NCBI GenBank assembly: GCA_910583985.1
Contig: CAJTYA010000009.1
Location: forward strand, 1-64,000
Length of the DNA stretch: 64,000 bases
Source: an uncultured Alistipes sp.
GTDB taxonomy: Bacteria; Bacteroidota; Bacteroidia; Bacteroidales; Rikenellaceae
Direction: 5' to 3'
In this document: positions 16,547 through 24,999 of the stretch, in pieces
How the letters are laid out: each line of letters begins with the position of its first letter
Numbering within the stretch: the stretch's first letter is position 1
Notes under the pieces: model-generated
The model's database searches: none
Told to the model about the DNA's origin: nothing
What the model saw: only the letters and a program-made list of their open reading frames with translations
Made by a program: the position numbers and the translations under genes

Positions 16547-17998
16547 ATGAAACTCACCAAAGAAATGGCGGCGGCCGAACTGGCCCGCCGCTCGCTGACC
16601 GATTTCGTCCGGGTCGTCCGCCCCGACCTGTCGACGACGGCTTTCCACCGCCGGTACTACCGCACGCTCGATGCGTTCGCCGGGGGAAAGATCCGCAGGC
16701 TGATCGTGTCGATTCCGCCCCAGCACGGCAAATCGAGCGGATCGTCGGTCCTGCTGCCGGCCTACCTACTGGGCATTCGTCCGGAAACGAAGATCGCACT
16801 GGCCTCCTACAACCTGCAATTGGCCTCGCGCTTCAACCGCCAGATCCAGCAGACGATCGACTCGGAGGCCTATGCCGCCGTCTTTCCCGACACGCGGCTC
16901 GCCCGCCCCGGCGCACGGGACCGGCACACGATCCGGACCCACGAAGCCTTCGAACTCGTCGGAAAGGCCGGCGGACTGCTCAGCGTGGGACGAGACGGTA
17001 CGCTGACCGGCAATCCGGTAGACGTCTTCATACTGGACGACCTGTACAAGAACGCGATGGAAGCCCACTCCCCGCTCGTTCGGGACAACGTCTGGGCATG
17101 GTACAACTCGGTCGTCCGCACCCGGCTCCACAACCGGTCGCAGGAACTCATTGTCTTCACCCGATGGCACGAGGACGACCTCATCGGCCGGATCGCCCGG
17201 CACGAACGCATCGTTCCGCTGGAGGAGGACCCGCCAGAGACGCCGCCGGACGAAGAGACGTGGTACAGCCTGAACTTCGAGGCGATCAAACGGTCGCCGC
17301 CGACACGCCTCGACCCCCGCCTACCGGGCGAAGCGCTCTGGCCCGAACGGCACAGCCCGGCGCTGCTCGACCGCAAACGCCGGTTCGACCCGCTGATGTT
17401 CGAAGCCATGTACCAAGGGTGCCCCTCCTCGCGGGAAGGCCTGCTCTACGGCGACCGGTTCCAAACCTATGAAACGCTGCCCGACGGCCTCGTCAAACGG
17501 GGCAACTACACCGACACGGCCGACTGCGGCGAAGACTGCCTCTGCTCGATCTGCTATGCGACGGACCGCGAAGGGATCGTCTACGTCACCGACGTGCTCT
17601 ATACGCCGCAGAGCATGGAAGCCACCGAACCGGCCGTCGCGGACATGCTGCTGCGCAACGGCACCCTTCAGGCCCGCATCGAAAGCAACAACGGCGGCCG
17701 GGGATTCGCCCGTGCGGTAAAGCGCCTCGCACCGGGCGTCCGCATCGAATGGTTCCACCAGAGCGCCAACAAGGAATCCCGCATCCTGACCTACGCTCCC
17801 GCCGTGCTCGAACGCATCCGGATGCCGCCGGCATGGAACCTCCGGTGGCCGGCTTTCCATGATGATTTAGTCACGTTCCGGAGAGTGTTCCGCAGCAACC
17901 GCCGGGACGACGCGGCGGATGCCCTGACCGGCATCGCCGAAACCGAAGAGGCGAACACGGACGCGAAGAACATCCGGGCCTACGGTTTCCGCAACTGA
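16547..17998 (+). CDS. phage terminase large subunit
   Basis: 483-residue DNA-packaging motor. The ATPase half has Walker A PPQHGKSS at 57-64, Walker B VFILDD at 160-165 and the coupling segment ELIVFTRWHEDDL near 198. The nuclease half (RNase H-like, Terminase_6C type) keeps its acidic residues: DTADCGEDC near 319, ARIESNNGGRG near 372 and RRDDAADALTG near 452. All motifs are intact, so this is not an obviously broken gene. Normally portal, protease and capsid genes follow; here only a terminator follows, so the rest of the phage is absent. Domesticated remnant or satellite-like element are both possible. Confidence 0.93.
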   Translation: MKLTKEMAAAELARRSLTDFVRVVRPDLSTTAFHRRYYRTLDAFAGGKIRRLIVSIPPQHGKSSGSSVLLPAYLLGIRPETKIALASYNLQLASRFNRQIQQTIDSEAYAAVFPDTRLARPGARDRHTIRTHEAFELVGKAGGLLSVGRDGTLTGNPVDVFILDDLYKNAMEAHSPLVRDNVWAWYNSVVRTRLHNRSQELIVFTRWHEDDLIGRIARHERIVPLEEDPPETPPDEETWYSLNFEAIKRSPPTRLDPRLPGEALWPERHSPALLDRKRRFDPLMFEAMYQGCPSSREGLLYGDRFQTYETLPDGLVKRGNYTDTADCGEDCLCSICYATDREGIVYVTDVLYTPQSMEATEPAVADMLLRNGTLQARIESNNGGRGFARAVKRLAPGVRIEWFHQSANKESRILTYAPAVLERIRMPPAWNLRWPAFHDDLVTFRRVFRSNRRDDAADALTGIAETEEANTDAKNIRAYGFRN

Positions 17999-18024
17999 CC
18001 GCCGACGGACTGCCCCCGAAGGAT

Positions 18025-18064
18025 ACGCCCCGACCTCCTTGAAGGAGACCGGGGCGTTTTTTAT
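18025..18064 (+). terminator. terminator after terminase
   Basis: ACGCCCCG...CGGGGCGT stem (18025-18040 with 18042-18057, a two-base mismatch inside) followed by TTTTTT. Confidence 0.85.
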
Positions 18065-18405
18065 AATAGGTTTCAATCGGTTCCGATCGTATAATTTATA
18101 GTATAAAGTATAGTAAATATCTTCTCTTTTATATCTTATGATATGGATTTTTCGATAATCGTTTCGTTTTCGGTCCGGTTATTGACGGAACCGGCGACCG
18201 TTGTACATACCAAGGAAGGAACCCGGAGAAAGACAGAGAAGACATTCGCGAACGATCGGGATCGTTATTTCATAGTTAATTCAATAGGGAGAGTCGTCTG
18301 CTCTTATCTTCTATAATTGTTCGATAGCTTATTGTTTTCTTTTGTTTATTTTCCTTCTCCGTCTTTCTTTCGGGTTCCGTCCGTCTGCTGGGGACTCGCT
18401 TCGGT
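18065..18405. other. AT-rich gene-free segment
   Basis: About 340 bases, visibly more AT-rich than its surroundings (for example around 18085-18160 and 18300-18350), lying between the terminase terminator and the end of an AraC gene. No open frame of substance. The composition change may mark the edge of the inserted phage DNA (inference). Confidence 0.5.
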
Positions 18406-19362
18406 TCAGGCTATGGGAGCCGCCGAGTTGTCGCGTCCGATAAATATCTGGCCCGGTGCAGCCACCGTTTCCGCTGCGATGCCCTCTTCCTGCTGTTCGC
18501 GGACATGCGCGTGACGGTTGCGGTAGCTGGCCGGCGTGAAGCCGTATTCCTTTTTAAAGAGTTTGATGAAGTGCGACGTGTTGGGGAAATTGCATTCGTT
18601 GCCGATTTCCGAAATCGACTTGTTCGTCGAGATCAGCAGCAGGCGGGAGTGCATGAGCCGCTGGCGGATGAACCACTTGTGAGGCGGTTCGAAGAAGTGC
18701 TTACGGAACTCTTTCTTGAACGAAGTGAGGCTCCGGTTGCAGCGCGAAGCGAGCTCTTCCACCGAAATATCGTCGAAAATATAGCTCTGGACCGTCTGTT
18801 CGAAATTTTCTTTCATCAAATCCATGTTGCTCAGGATTTTACCCTTCAGGCAACAATCCTTCTGCGTGAGGATCAGGTAGATCAGTTCGGTGATCTTGAG
18901 GTTTCCGGCCGTTTCGTCCTGACTGAACACATCGTCTTTGAGGTACTGGTTGATCGTTCCGAAGAAATTCTTCATCACGCCCCACGCCGGATAGCTCGCA
19001 TGGGAGAGATATTCGCAATCGGGGCAGCGGTGGTCGTTGGTGATGTTCATCCGGTAGCCGACGCTGAGGTTGTTCAGAATGCGCGAGAGCTGGTCGGAGG
19101 TATAGTAGAACACGATCTGTTCGAAATTCTTGCCGGGTTCGGGAATGTCTTCCGTATAGTGGTTCCCCATGCCCATGTAGAAGAGCGTACCTTGGGGGAT
19201 TTCATGACACACGTCACCGTAATAAACGCATTTCTTTCCGCGCACTACGTACCCGATGCTGTGACGGGTATAATTCTGGGCCTGTATGCCGCTGCGGAAC
19301 GGCTGAACGTATTTTACGATCATGGGCTGCTGGGCGGGTGTCGTCGGGGTTATACGTGTCAT
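18406..19362 (-). CDS. AraC family transcriptional regulator
   Basis: 318-residue regulator. The N-terminal 150 residues form a cupin-like sensor (HSIGYVVRGKKCVYYGD and EIPQGTLFYMGMGNHYTEDIPE); residues about 197-290 are the AraC DNA-binding domain (ISVEELASRCNRSLTSFKKEF and KSISEIGNECNFPNTSHFIKLF). A CPDC pair near 113-116 is unusual for the family and could ligate metal. The C-terminal 30 residues after the HTH are low-complexity. It is transcribed divergently from bioA across a 300-bp AT-rich region with a strong promoter of its own. Its targets are unknown; bioA is a candidate only by position. Confidence 0.93.
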   Translation of the reverse strand: MTRITPTTPAQQPMIVKYVQPFRSGIQAQNYTRHSIGYVVRGKKCVYYGDVCHEIPQGTLFYMGMGNHYTEDIPEPGKNFEQIVFYYTSDQLSRILNNLSVGYRMNITNDHRCPDCEYLSHASYPAWGVMKNFFGTINQYLKDDVFSQDETAGNLKITELIYLILTQKDCCLKGKILSNMDLMKENFEQTVQSYIFDDISVEELASRCNRSLTSFKKEFRKHFFEPPHKWFIRQRLMHSRLLLISTNKSISEIGNECNFPNTSHFIKLFKKEYGFTPASYRNRHAHVREQQEEGIAAETVAAPGQIFIGRDNSAAPIA

Positions 19363-19458
19363 AACTTTACAATTTAATGGTTAGATTCTCGGTCGTAATC
19401 GATATTTAATAGCTTTTTCAAACGGATCTCGAAACCTCGTCGTCTCAAGATCACAGTG

Positions 19459-19488
19459 CAAATATACAATAAAAATTTCATCTTGCAA
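19459..19488 (-). promoter_or_regulatory. promoter of araC-type gene
   Basis: On the minus strand TTG (19488-19486), 19-base spacer and TATATTTG (19466-19459), a near-perfect Bacteroidetes promoter giving a leader of about 90 bases. The rest of the 19363-19664 spacer is AT-rich and holds TTGCAATATTTT twice (19484 and 19503 onward), a possible operator. Confidence 0.7.
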
Positions 19489-19664
19489 TATTTTATTAGA
19501 TTTTCTTGCAATATTTTCTCACTTCGCTCGAAAAATTACAATAAACGCCCTCTCGCGTATATAATTAAGGTATGCCTCTCCGCCCTGTTCCCGATACAAA
19601 AGAGACGTTTTTCGACCCGACGTCCGCGATATTTTCGTATTTTTACAAGAAACGACAGAAAGAA

Positions 19665-20957
19665 ATGACAGAAAAGCAGACTGAAGAAATCCTGAATTTC
19701 GACCGAAACCACCTCTGGCACCCCTATACCTCGATGATCGAACCGCTTCCGACCCACCTCGTCGCCCGTGCCGAAGGCGTCCGCATCGAACTGTCGGACG
19801 GACGGCAGCTCATCGACGGCATGTCGTCGTGGTGGTCGGCCATCCACGGATACAACCACCCGAAGCTGAACGAAGCCATTGAAAACCAAATAAAAGCCAT
19901 GTCGCACGTCATGTTCGGCGGCCTCACGCACGTGCCGGCCGTGGAGTTGGGCCGCAGGCTGGCGGCCATGACGCCCGAAGGGCTCGATAAAATATTTTAT
20001 TGTGATTCGGGATCGGTGGCTGTCGAGGTGGCCGTCAAAATGGCCCTGCAATACATGCACGCACGTAAGAAGCCGCACAAGAACAAGTTGGCCACGATTC
20101 TGAGGGGGTATCACGGCGACACGTGGCACGCTATGTCGGTGTGCGACCCGGTCACGGGCATGCACTCGATCTTCGCGGGACGGCTGCCGATACAATATTT
20201 TGTACCGAGACCTGCAATCCGTTTCGGCGACACATGGGACGACAGCGATTTCGCCCCGATGGAAGAGACGCTCGAACGCCATGCCGACTCTCTGGCCGCC
20301 GTCGTCCTCGAACCCGTCGTGCAGGGCGCGGGCGGCATGTGGTTCTACCATCCCGAATACCTGCGCCGGCTGCGCGAAGCCTGCGACCGGCACGACGTGC
20401 TGCTCATCGCCGACGAAATAGCGACGGGATTCGGACGCACCGGCAGGATGTTCGCCTGCGAATGGGCGGGCATAACGCCCGACATCATGTGCGTCGGCAA
20501 GGCGCTCACGGGCGGTTACATGAGTTTCGCGGCCACGTTGGCCACCGGACACGTAGCCGAAACGATCTCGTCGGGCAATCCGCCCGAATTCATGCACGGC
20601 CCCACGTTCATGGGCAATCCGCTGGCTTGCGCCTTGGCCTGCGCCTCGCTCGACCTGCTCGCGAACGCTTCGCCGCTGAAGCGCATCGGCGAAATCGAAC
20701 GCAAACTCGAAAAGCTGCTCGCCCCCGCCGCCTCGATGCCGCAGGTGGCCGACGTGCGCACGTTAGGCGCCATCGGCGTCGTCGAACTGCACAAGCCCGT
20801 CGACATGGCCTTTATGCAGAGAAGGTTCGTCGAGGAGGGCGTGTGGATCCGTCCGTTCGGCAGATTAGTCTACGTCATGCCCCCTTACATCATCGGCGAC
20901 GACGAGCTCGAAACGCTCGCGGGCGCCATGCTCCGGGTCATTTCCGAAACCGAATGA
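19665..20957 (+). CDS. bioA: adenosylmethionine-8-amino-7-oxononanoate aminotransferase
   Basis: PLP-dependent class III aminotransferase that uses S-adenosylmethionine as amino donor to make 7,8-diaminopelargonate in biotin synthesis. The 430-residue chain starts at 19665 (MTEKQTEEILNFDRNHLWHPYTSM), the HLWHPYTSM opening being diagnostic of BioA; the upstream in-frame ATG at 19572 would add 31 residues of AT-rich leader. SSWWSAIHGYNHP, GGLTHVPA, the PLP-phosphate region CDSGSVAVEVAVKMA and the Schiff-base lysine K279 in CVGKALTGGY are present. No other bio gene is adjacent, so the pathway genes are scattered or partly missing. Confidence 0.96.
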   Translation: MTEKQTEEILNFDRNHLWHPYTSMIEPLPTHLVARAEGVRIELSDGRQLIDGMSSWWSAIHGYNHPKLNEAIENQIKAMSHVMFGGLTHVPAVELGRRLAAMTPEGLDKIFYCDSGSVAVEVAVKMALQYMHARKKPHKNKLATILRGYHGDTWHAMSVCDPVTGMHSIFAGRLPIQYFVPRPAIRFGDTWDDSDFAPMEETLERHADSLAAVVLEPVVQGAGGMWFYHPEYLRRLREACDRHDVLLIADEIATGFGRTGRMFACEWAGITPDIMCVGKALTGGYMSFAATLATGHVAETISSGNPPEFMHGPTFMGNPLACALACASLDLLANASPLKRIGEIERKLEKLLAPAASMPQVADVRTLGAIGVVELHKPVDMAFMQRRFVEEGVWIRPFGRLVYVMPPYIIGDDELETLAGAMLRVISETE

Positions 20958-21081
20958 CACGCCCCCGACACACGGGAGCCCGCAACCCCGCACCGGCCGC
21001 CGCAGCGTACCGGCACGCCGTGTTCGGGAGGTCCCGGCCGGACGCGGCGGAACGAACGCTGTTTTCGGAAACCTTCCGACC

Positions 21082-21260
21082 TTGCGCATTGCGTCCTAAT
21101 TCGTATCTTTGACTCCGTCTTAGATACTCCCGCTCGGCAAAAAACAAGCGGACTTGCTTTTTGCATCCCGACTATCCGTATCTTTGACTTCGTCTTAGAT
21201 ACTCCCGCTCGGCAAAAAGCAAGCGGACTTGCTTTTTGCCCTCGCTTATTCGTATCTTTG
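21082..21260 (+). promoter_or_regulatory. three promoters in tandem repeat, upstream of radical SAM gene
   Basis: TATCTTTG boxes at 21104-21111, 21179-21186 and 21253-21260, each with TTG upstream at 21082 (19-base spacer), 21154 (22) and 21229 (21). The last lies 20 bases before the radical SAM start codon. The TTG of the second and third promoters falls inside the hairpin of the preceding repeat unit. Confidence 0.65.
21102..21239. repeat. tandem repeat of 75-bp promoter-hairpin units
   Basis: Two nearly identical 63-base cores at 21102-21164 and 21177-21239 (period 75), each opening with CGTATCTTTGAC, then a GTCTTAGATACTCCCGCTC block and a hairpin with a 13-bp stem: GGCAAAAAGCAAG at 21211-21223 pairs perfectly with CTTGCTTTTTGCC at 21228-21240. 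The first unit has one mismatch. The third opening, CGTATCTTTGA at 21251, begins a further truncated unit. The hairpin with its T-run looks like a terminator placed between promoters. Confidence 0.9.
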
Positions 21261-21280
21261 AGGCCTGATCGACTGTTTCC

Positions 21281-22054
21281 ATGAGTACCGCATTATTCGA
21301 CAAAGTGATTTTCGGTCCGATCCGCAGCCGGCGGCTCGGACTGTCGTTGGGCGTAAACCTGCTGCCGCTGAACGACAAGCTGTGCAGCTTCGACTGCATC
21401 TACTGCGAATGCGGATGGGCCCGCAAAAGCGGCGGCCTCCGTTTCCATCCGAGGGAGGCGGTCCGCGACGGCCTGCGACGCAAGCTCGAAGAAATGGCGG
21501 CCGAAGGCACACTGCCGGACGTCATCACCTTCGCCGGCAACGGCGAGCCGACGATGCACCCCGACTTCGGAGCGATCGTCGACGACACGCTTGTCCTGCG
21601 CGACGAGCTCTGTCCCGACACGAAAATATCGGTGCTGAGCAACGCCACGATGATCGACAGGGACGAAGTATTCGAAGCGCTGCTGAAGGTGGACAACAAC
21701 ATTCTCAAGCTCGATTCAGCCTTCGACGAAACGGTCCGCCTGATCGACCGCCCGAAAGGCGGCTATTCGGTGCAGCGCGTCGTGGAGGGCATGAAGCGAT
21801 TCGAAGGCCGGTTGATCGTCCAGACGATGTTCCTGCGAGGCACATTCGAGGGCCGCATGGTGGACAACACGACGCCGCGGGAGACGGAAGCGTGGCTGCG
21901 CCTCATCGGTGAAATCGCGCCCCGGCAGGTGATGATCTACACGATCGACCGCGACACGCCGGCTCCGGACCTGCACAAGGTCCCCGTCGAAGAACTCCGG
22001 ACGATAGCCGGCCGCGTCGAAGCGCTCGGCATCCCCTGCTCGGTGGCCGGATGA
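21281..22054 (+). CDS. radical SAM protein
   Basis: 257-residue radical SAM enzyme. The [4Fe-4S] cysteines are C35, C39 and C42 (CSFDCIYC), with an additional C44. The preceding RRLGLSLGVNLLP and the later FAGNGEPTMHPDF near 84 (the GGE-like SAM motif) place it with the wybutosine-synthesis-like / YfkAB-type small radical SAM proteins seen in many anaerobes, whose substrate is unknown. There is no SPASM or B12 domain. It starts just after the last repeat promoter and its stop overlaps the start of the following membrane protein (ATGA), so the two are translationally coupled. Confidence 0.92.
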   Translation: MSTALFDKVIFGPIRSRRLGLSLGVNLLPLNDKLCSFDCIYCECGWARKSGGLRFHPREAVRDGLRRKLEEMAAEGTLPDVITFAGNGEPTMHPDFGAIVDDTLVLRDELCPDTKISVLSNATMIDRDEVFEALLKVDNNILKLDSAFDETVRLIDRPKGGYSVQRVVEGMKRFEGRLIVQTMFLRGTFEGRMVDNTTPRETEAWLRLIGEIAPRQVMIYTIDRDTPAPDLHKVPVEELRTIAGRVEALGIPCSVAG

Positions 22055-23262
22055 TCCGGCCGCCCCGACGAACGAAAAACGACCATTCGAACGACATGCA
22101 AAAGACCCCGAACGCCATCGGCCGCGCCGCAGCGGATTTCTTTCTGAACCGGAGGAACATTTTCGTCCTCGGCTTCATCCTGACTTTCGTCCTGACCCTG
22201 CTGGAAGTGAGCCGGGGCAAACAGTTCAACTTTTTCACGTTCCAGCTCTCGACGTTCGACTTCTGGCAGGGCGCGGACCCTTACGGCGTCGAGAAATACG
22301 ACTTCCTCTACGGTCCGCTCTTCTCGATGCTGTTCACGCCGTTTGCCTATTTAGGCGCGACGGTCGGTCCGTTCGTCTGGAACCTGATGAATTTCACGCT
22401 CTTCTTCTGTGCGATCTTCGCCATGCCGCACCTGAGCGAGGCGCAGAAGTGCAAGACATACCTCTACACGGCGCTGATTCTGGCCACGACGCAGATGTCG
22501 ATGCAGTTCAACCCGGTGGTGGCCTACCTGTTCCTGTTCGCCTTCGTGCTGCTGGAGCGGGGGAAACCCGTCTGGGCCATTCTGTTGATCCTCGTTTCCG
22601 GCCTGACCAAAATATACGGCATTTTCGAATTGGGGCTGCTGCTTTGCTATCCGAAATTCCGGCGCAACCTGCTCGTAACGGTCGCGATGGCCGCGGGCCT
22701 GCTGCTGTTGCCGGCCGTGAGCCTCGGCTTCGACGGACTCGTGCCGCACTACCTGCGCTGGGCCGAAGTGCTGTCGCTGCATGTCGACCAGTTTCAATTC
22801 TACTCCCTCTTTAACCTCTATCCCCTCCACGACCTGCTGACACCCGTCATGACCTACGTACAGATGGGGTCGATCGCCGCGCTGTGCCTGTTGTTCGTGG
22901 CGAATCGGCGTAAATTCGGCCGGTACGATTTCCGGGTCGGATCGCTTGCCGTATTGATGGGCTGGGTGATTCTGTTCAGCCTCTCGACCGAGAAACATAC
23001 CTACGTCATCGCGCTGACCGGCTACCTGATGTGGTACTGGGCGCAGGCGCATCGCGGATGGCTGGACAAGACGCTGTTCTGGGCCAACTTCGTGCTGCTG
23101 GTCGTCGTGCCGGTCGATCTGATCTGCCCGCCGCCGGTCATGCGTTTCCTGTGCGACACCGTACAGCTCAACATCTACTGCTTCGCCCTGACGTGGTTCC
23201 GGATGATCTACGTCACGTTTCTCCGTCCGGCGGACAGGGAGCCCGCTGCGCAGACCGCCTGA
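22051..23262 (+). CDS. GT87-like integral membrane glycosyltransferase
   Basis: Polytopic inner-membrane protein of 403 residues (388 if the ATG at 22096 is used) with about 9-10 hydrophobic segments, for example FVLGFILTFVLTLLEV near 39, AILLILVSGLTKIYGIFELG near 172 and LLVTVAMAAGLLLLPAV. The pattern DFWQGADPYGVEKYDFLYGPLFSML near 70 (an acidic residue after the first transmembrane helix, then YxYxP-type loop) matches DUF2029/GT87 mannosyltransferase-like proteins that use polyprenyl-phosphate sugars. The donor and acceptor are unknown. It overlaps the radical SAM gene by four bases and ends 47 bp before prfB. Confidence 0.82.
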   Translation: MIRPPRRTKNDHSNDMQKTPNAIGRAAADFFLNRRNIFVLGFILTFVLTLLEVSRGKQFNFFTFQLSTFDFWQGADPYGVEKYDFLYGPLFSMLFTPFAYLGATVGPFVWNLMNFTLFFCAIFAMPHLSEAQKCKTYLYTALILATTQMSMQFNPVVAYLFLFAFVLLERGKPVWAILLILVSGLTKIYGIFELGLLLCYPKFRRNLLVTVAMAAGLLLLPAVSLGFDGLVPHYLRWAEVLSLHVDQFQFYSLFNLYPLHDLLTPVMTYVQMGSIAALCLLFVANRRKFGRYDFRVGSLAVLMGWVILFSLSTEKHTYVIALTGYLMWYWAQAHRGWLDKTLFWANFVLLVVVPVDLICPPPVMRFLCDTVQLNIYCFALTWFRMIYVTFLRPADREPAAQTA

Positions 23263-23309
23263 CCTTCGGGGCACGAAAACGACTCACCAACCGTTTCAAT
23301 ATTAAAAAA

Positions 23310-24396
23310 ATGATTACGACAGAACAAATTAAAGAGCTTGTAAGACGACTGGATTCGTTGAGGAGGCATCTTTGACGTCGACAACCGACGTATCGAATTG
23401 GAAGAAGAAGAGGGCAAGACACAAGACCCCGATTTCTGGAACGACTCCGAAGCGGCCGAAAAGCAGCTCAAGAAAGTAGCCGGGATCAAATACTGGATCA
23501 CGGCCTGCGACGAGATCGCTTCGGCGGTGGACGACCTGCAGTTGATGCCCGATTTCGTCAGGGAGGGTCTCGCCTCGGCCGACGAGCTGGATGCGCTCTA
23601 CGCCTCGACGCTCGAAAAGATCGAAGCGCTCGAAATGCGCAACATGCTGGGCGGCGAGGAGGACCATCTGGGCGCGATCATGGAAATCAACTCCGGTGCG
23701 GGCGGCACCGAAAGCCTCGACTGGGCTTCGATGCTACTGAGGATGTACACGCGATGGGGCGAAACCAACGGCTACCAGGTCCGGATGATCGACTATCAGG
23801 AGGGCGACGAGGTGGGCGTCAAGTCGGCCACGCTGGAATTTGCCGGCGAATTTGCTTACGGCTACCTCAAGAGCGAAAACGGCGTGCACCGGCTCGTGCG
23901 GCTTTCGCCGTTCAATGCCAACAACAAGCGGCAGACGACCTTCGCCTCGGTCTTCGTCTCGCCGGCCGTCGACGACACGATCGAGATCGTCGTCAACCCG
24001 GCCGACATCGAGTGGGACACCTACCGCAGCGGCGGCAAGGGAGGGCAGAACGTCAACAAGGTCGAGACCGGCGTCCGGCTCCGCCACCTGCCGTCGGGCA
24101 TCGTCGTGGAGAACACCGAGACGCGCTCCCAGCTCATGAACAAGGAGAACGCCATGCGCATCCTCAAATCGAAGCTCTACCAACGGGAACTCGAAAAGAG
24201 AATGGAACTGCAAAACGAGCTCGAAGGCCAGAAAAAGAAAATCGAGTGGGGCTCGCAGATCCGCAGCTACACGCTCCATCCCTACAAGTTAGTCAAAGAC
24301 CACCGGACGGGCTACGAGACTTCCGACACGCAGGCCGTGCTGGACGGGGAACTCAACGAGTTCATCAAAGCCTACCTGATGGGCGGAGAACGGTAA
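23310..24396 (+). CDS. prfB: peptide chain release factor 2, programmed +1 frameshift
   Basis: Class I release factor for UGA and UAA. The first 21 codons (from ATG 23310) end in CTT followed by in-frame TGA at 23373-23375; ribosomes slip +1 on CTTTGAC and continue at GAC 23374, giving about 361 residues. The slip site is preceded by AGGAGG (23361-23366), the internal Shine-Dalgarno-like stimulator at the same spacing as in E. coli. The RF2 codon-recognition motif SPF appears in RLSPFNANNKRQTTF and the hydrolysis motif GGQ in SGGKGGQNVNK. Annotation from 23398 alone would miss the N-terminus. RF2 shortage raises frameshifting, so the gene is self-regulated (known mechanism). Confidence 0.97.
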
Positions 24397-24622
24397 ACCT
24401 GCACCGGCGCCGGCCGGCTTTCGCGCCGATGCGGTACTTCGGCCTGTTCGGCGCTTCAGTTTGCTCGGACCGGGTTCCTACACAAAGCGTCTCCATGCGC
24501 CGCCATCCGAACGGGGACACGCTGTCCGAGACGTCGAAAAGAAACCGACGGCGCATCGGGCAACGGCTCGCATCGGCGTACAAGGCCCCGTGACCGTGCC
24601 GGTCTGCGACCCACCGCCACAC

Positions 24623-24665
24623 TACGAAAGAGGCTGTCCGTCTTTGGCGGACAGCCTCTTTCGTA
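24623..24665 (+). terminator. terminator, 18-bp perfect stem
   Basis: Arm 24623-24640 pairs perfectly with 24648-24665 around a 7-base loop; the arms contain A- and T-rich ends that could serve both strands. It lies 230 bp after prfB. Confidence 0.8.
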
Positions 24666-24863
24666 TCGCCGGATGCGTCGGACGGACAGCGCGCCGGCCG
24701 CCTCTCTCGTATGCCGCCGGAAACCTCGACACACCCCGCACCGGCACACGTCAAAAGAAATCCGAAACCGGTCGGCGGCAGGACAAGGCACCGCCATACG
24801 ACGACATCCGGACATCGGACCGACATCGGAACGGCCGAACCGTCGAGCGTCTGCCGGTGTGCT

Positions 24864-24894
24864 TTGCCGGTGTGCCGTTCCGGCACACCGGCAA
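24864..24894. repeat. perfect inverted repeat
   Basis: A 13-bp stem (24864-24876 with 24882-24894) around GTTCC. No T-run follows. It stands about 110 bp before the pseudogene copy described at 25000. Confidence 0.6.
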
Positions 24895-24999
24895 GGCGAC
24901 GAGAATGGAGCGATCCGGCCGTTCCCGTCCTCGCAAAGGACTCTGCCGAAGCATGCCGCACGGCGCGACGGACCGGCTGCACAGCTTTTTCGTACCGTA

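Noticed and set aside
14720..18080. Attachment-site direct repeats flanking the phage remnant
   Set aside because: Only a ten-base resemblance (CGTTTCAACGG near 14724 and GGTTTCAATCGG near 18069) was found, too short and imperfect to claim as att sites.
23398..24396. prfB as an uninterrupted gene starting at 23398
   Set aside because: It would lack the N-terminal helices and begin at an internal codon with no methionine context; the CTT TGA C slip site explains the full gene.
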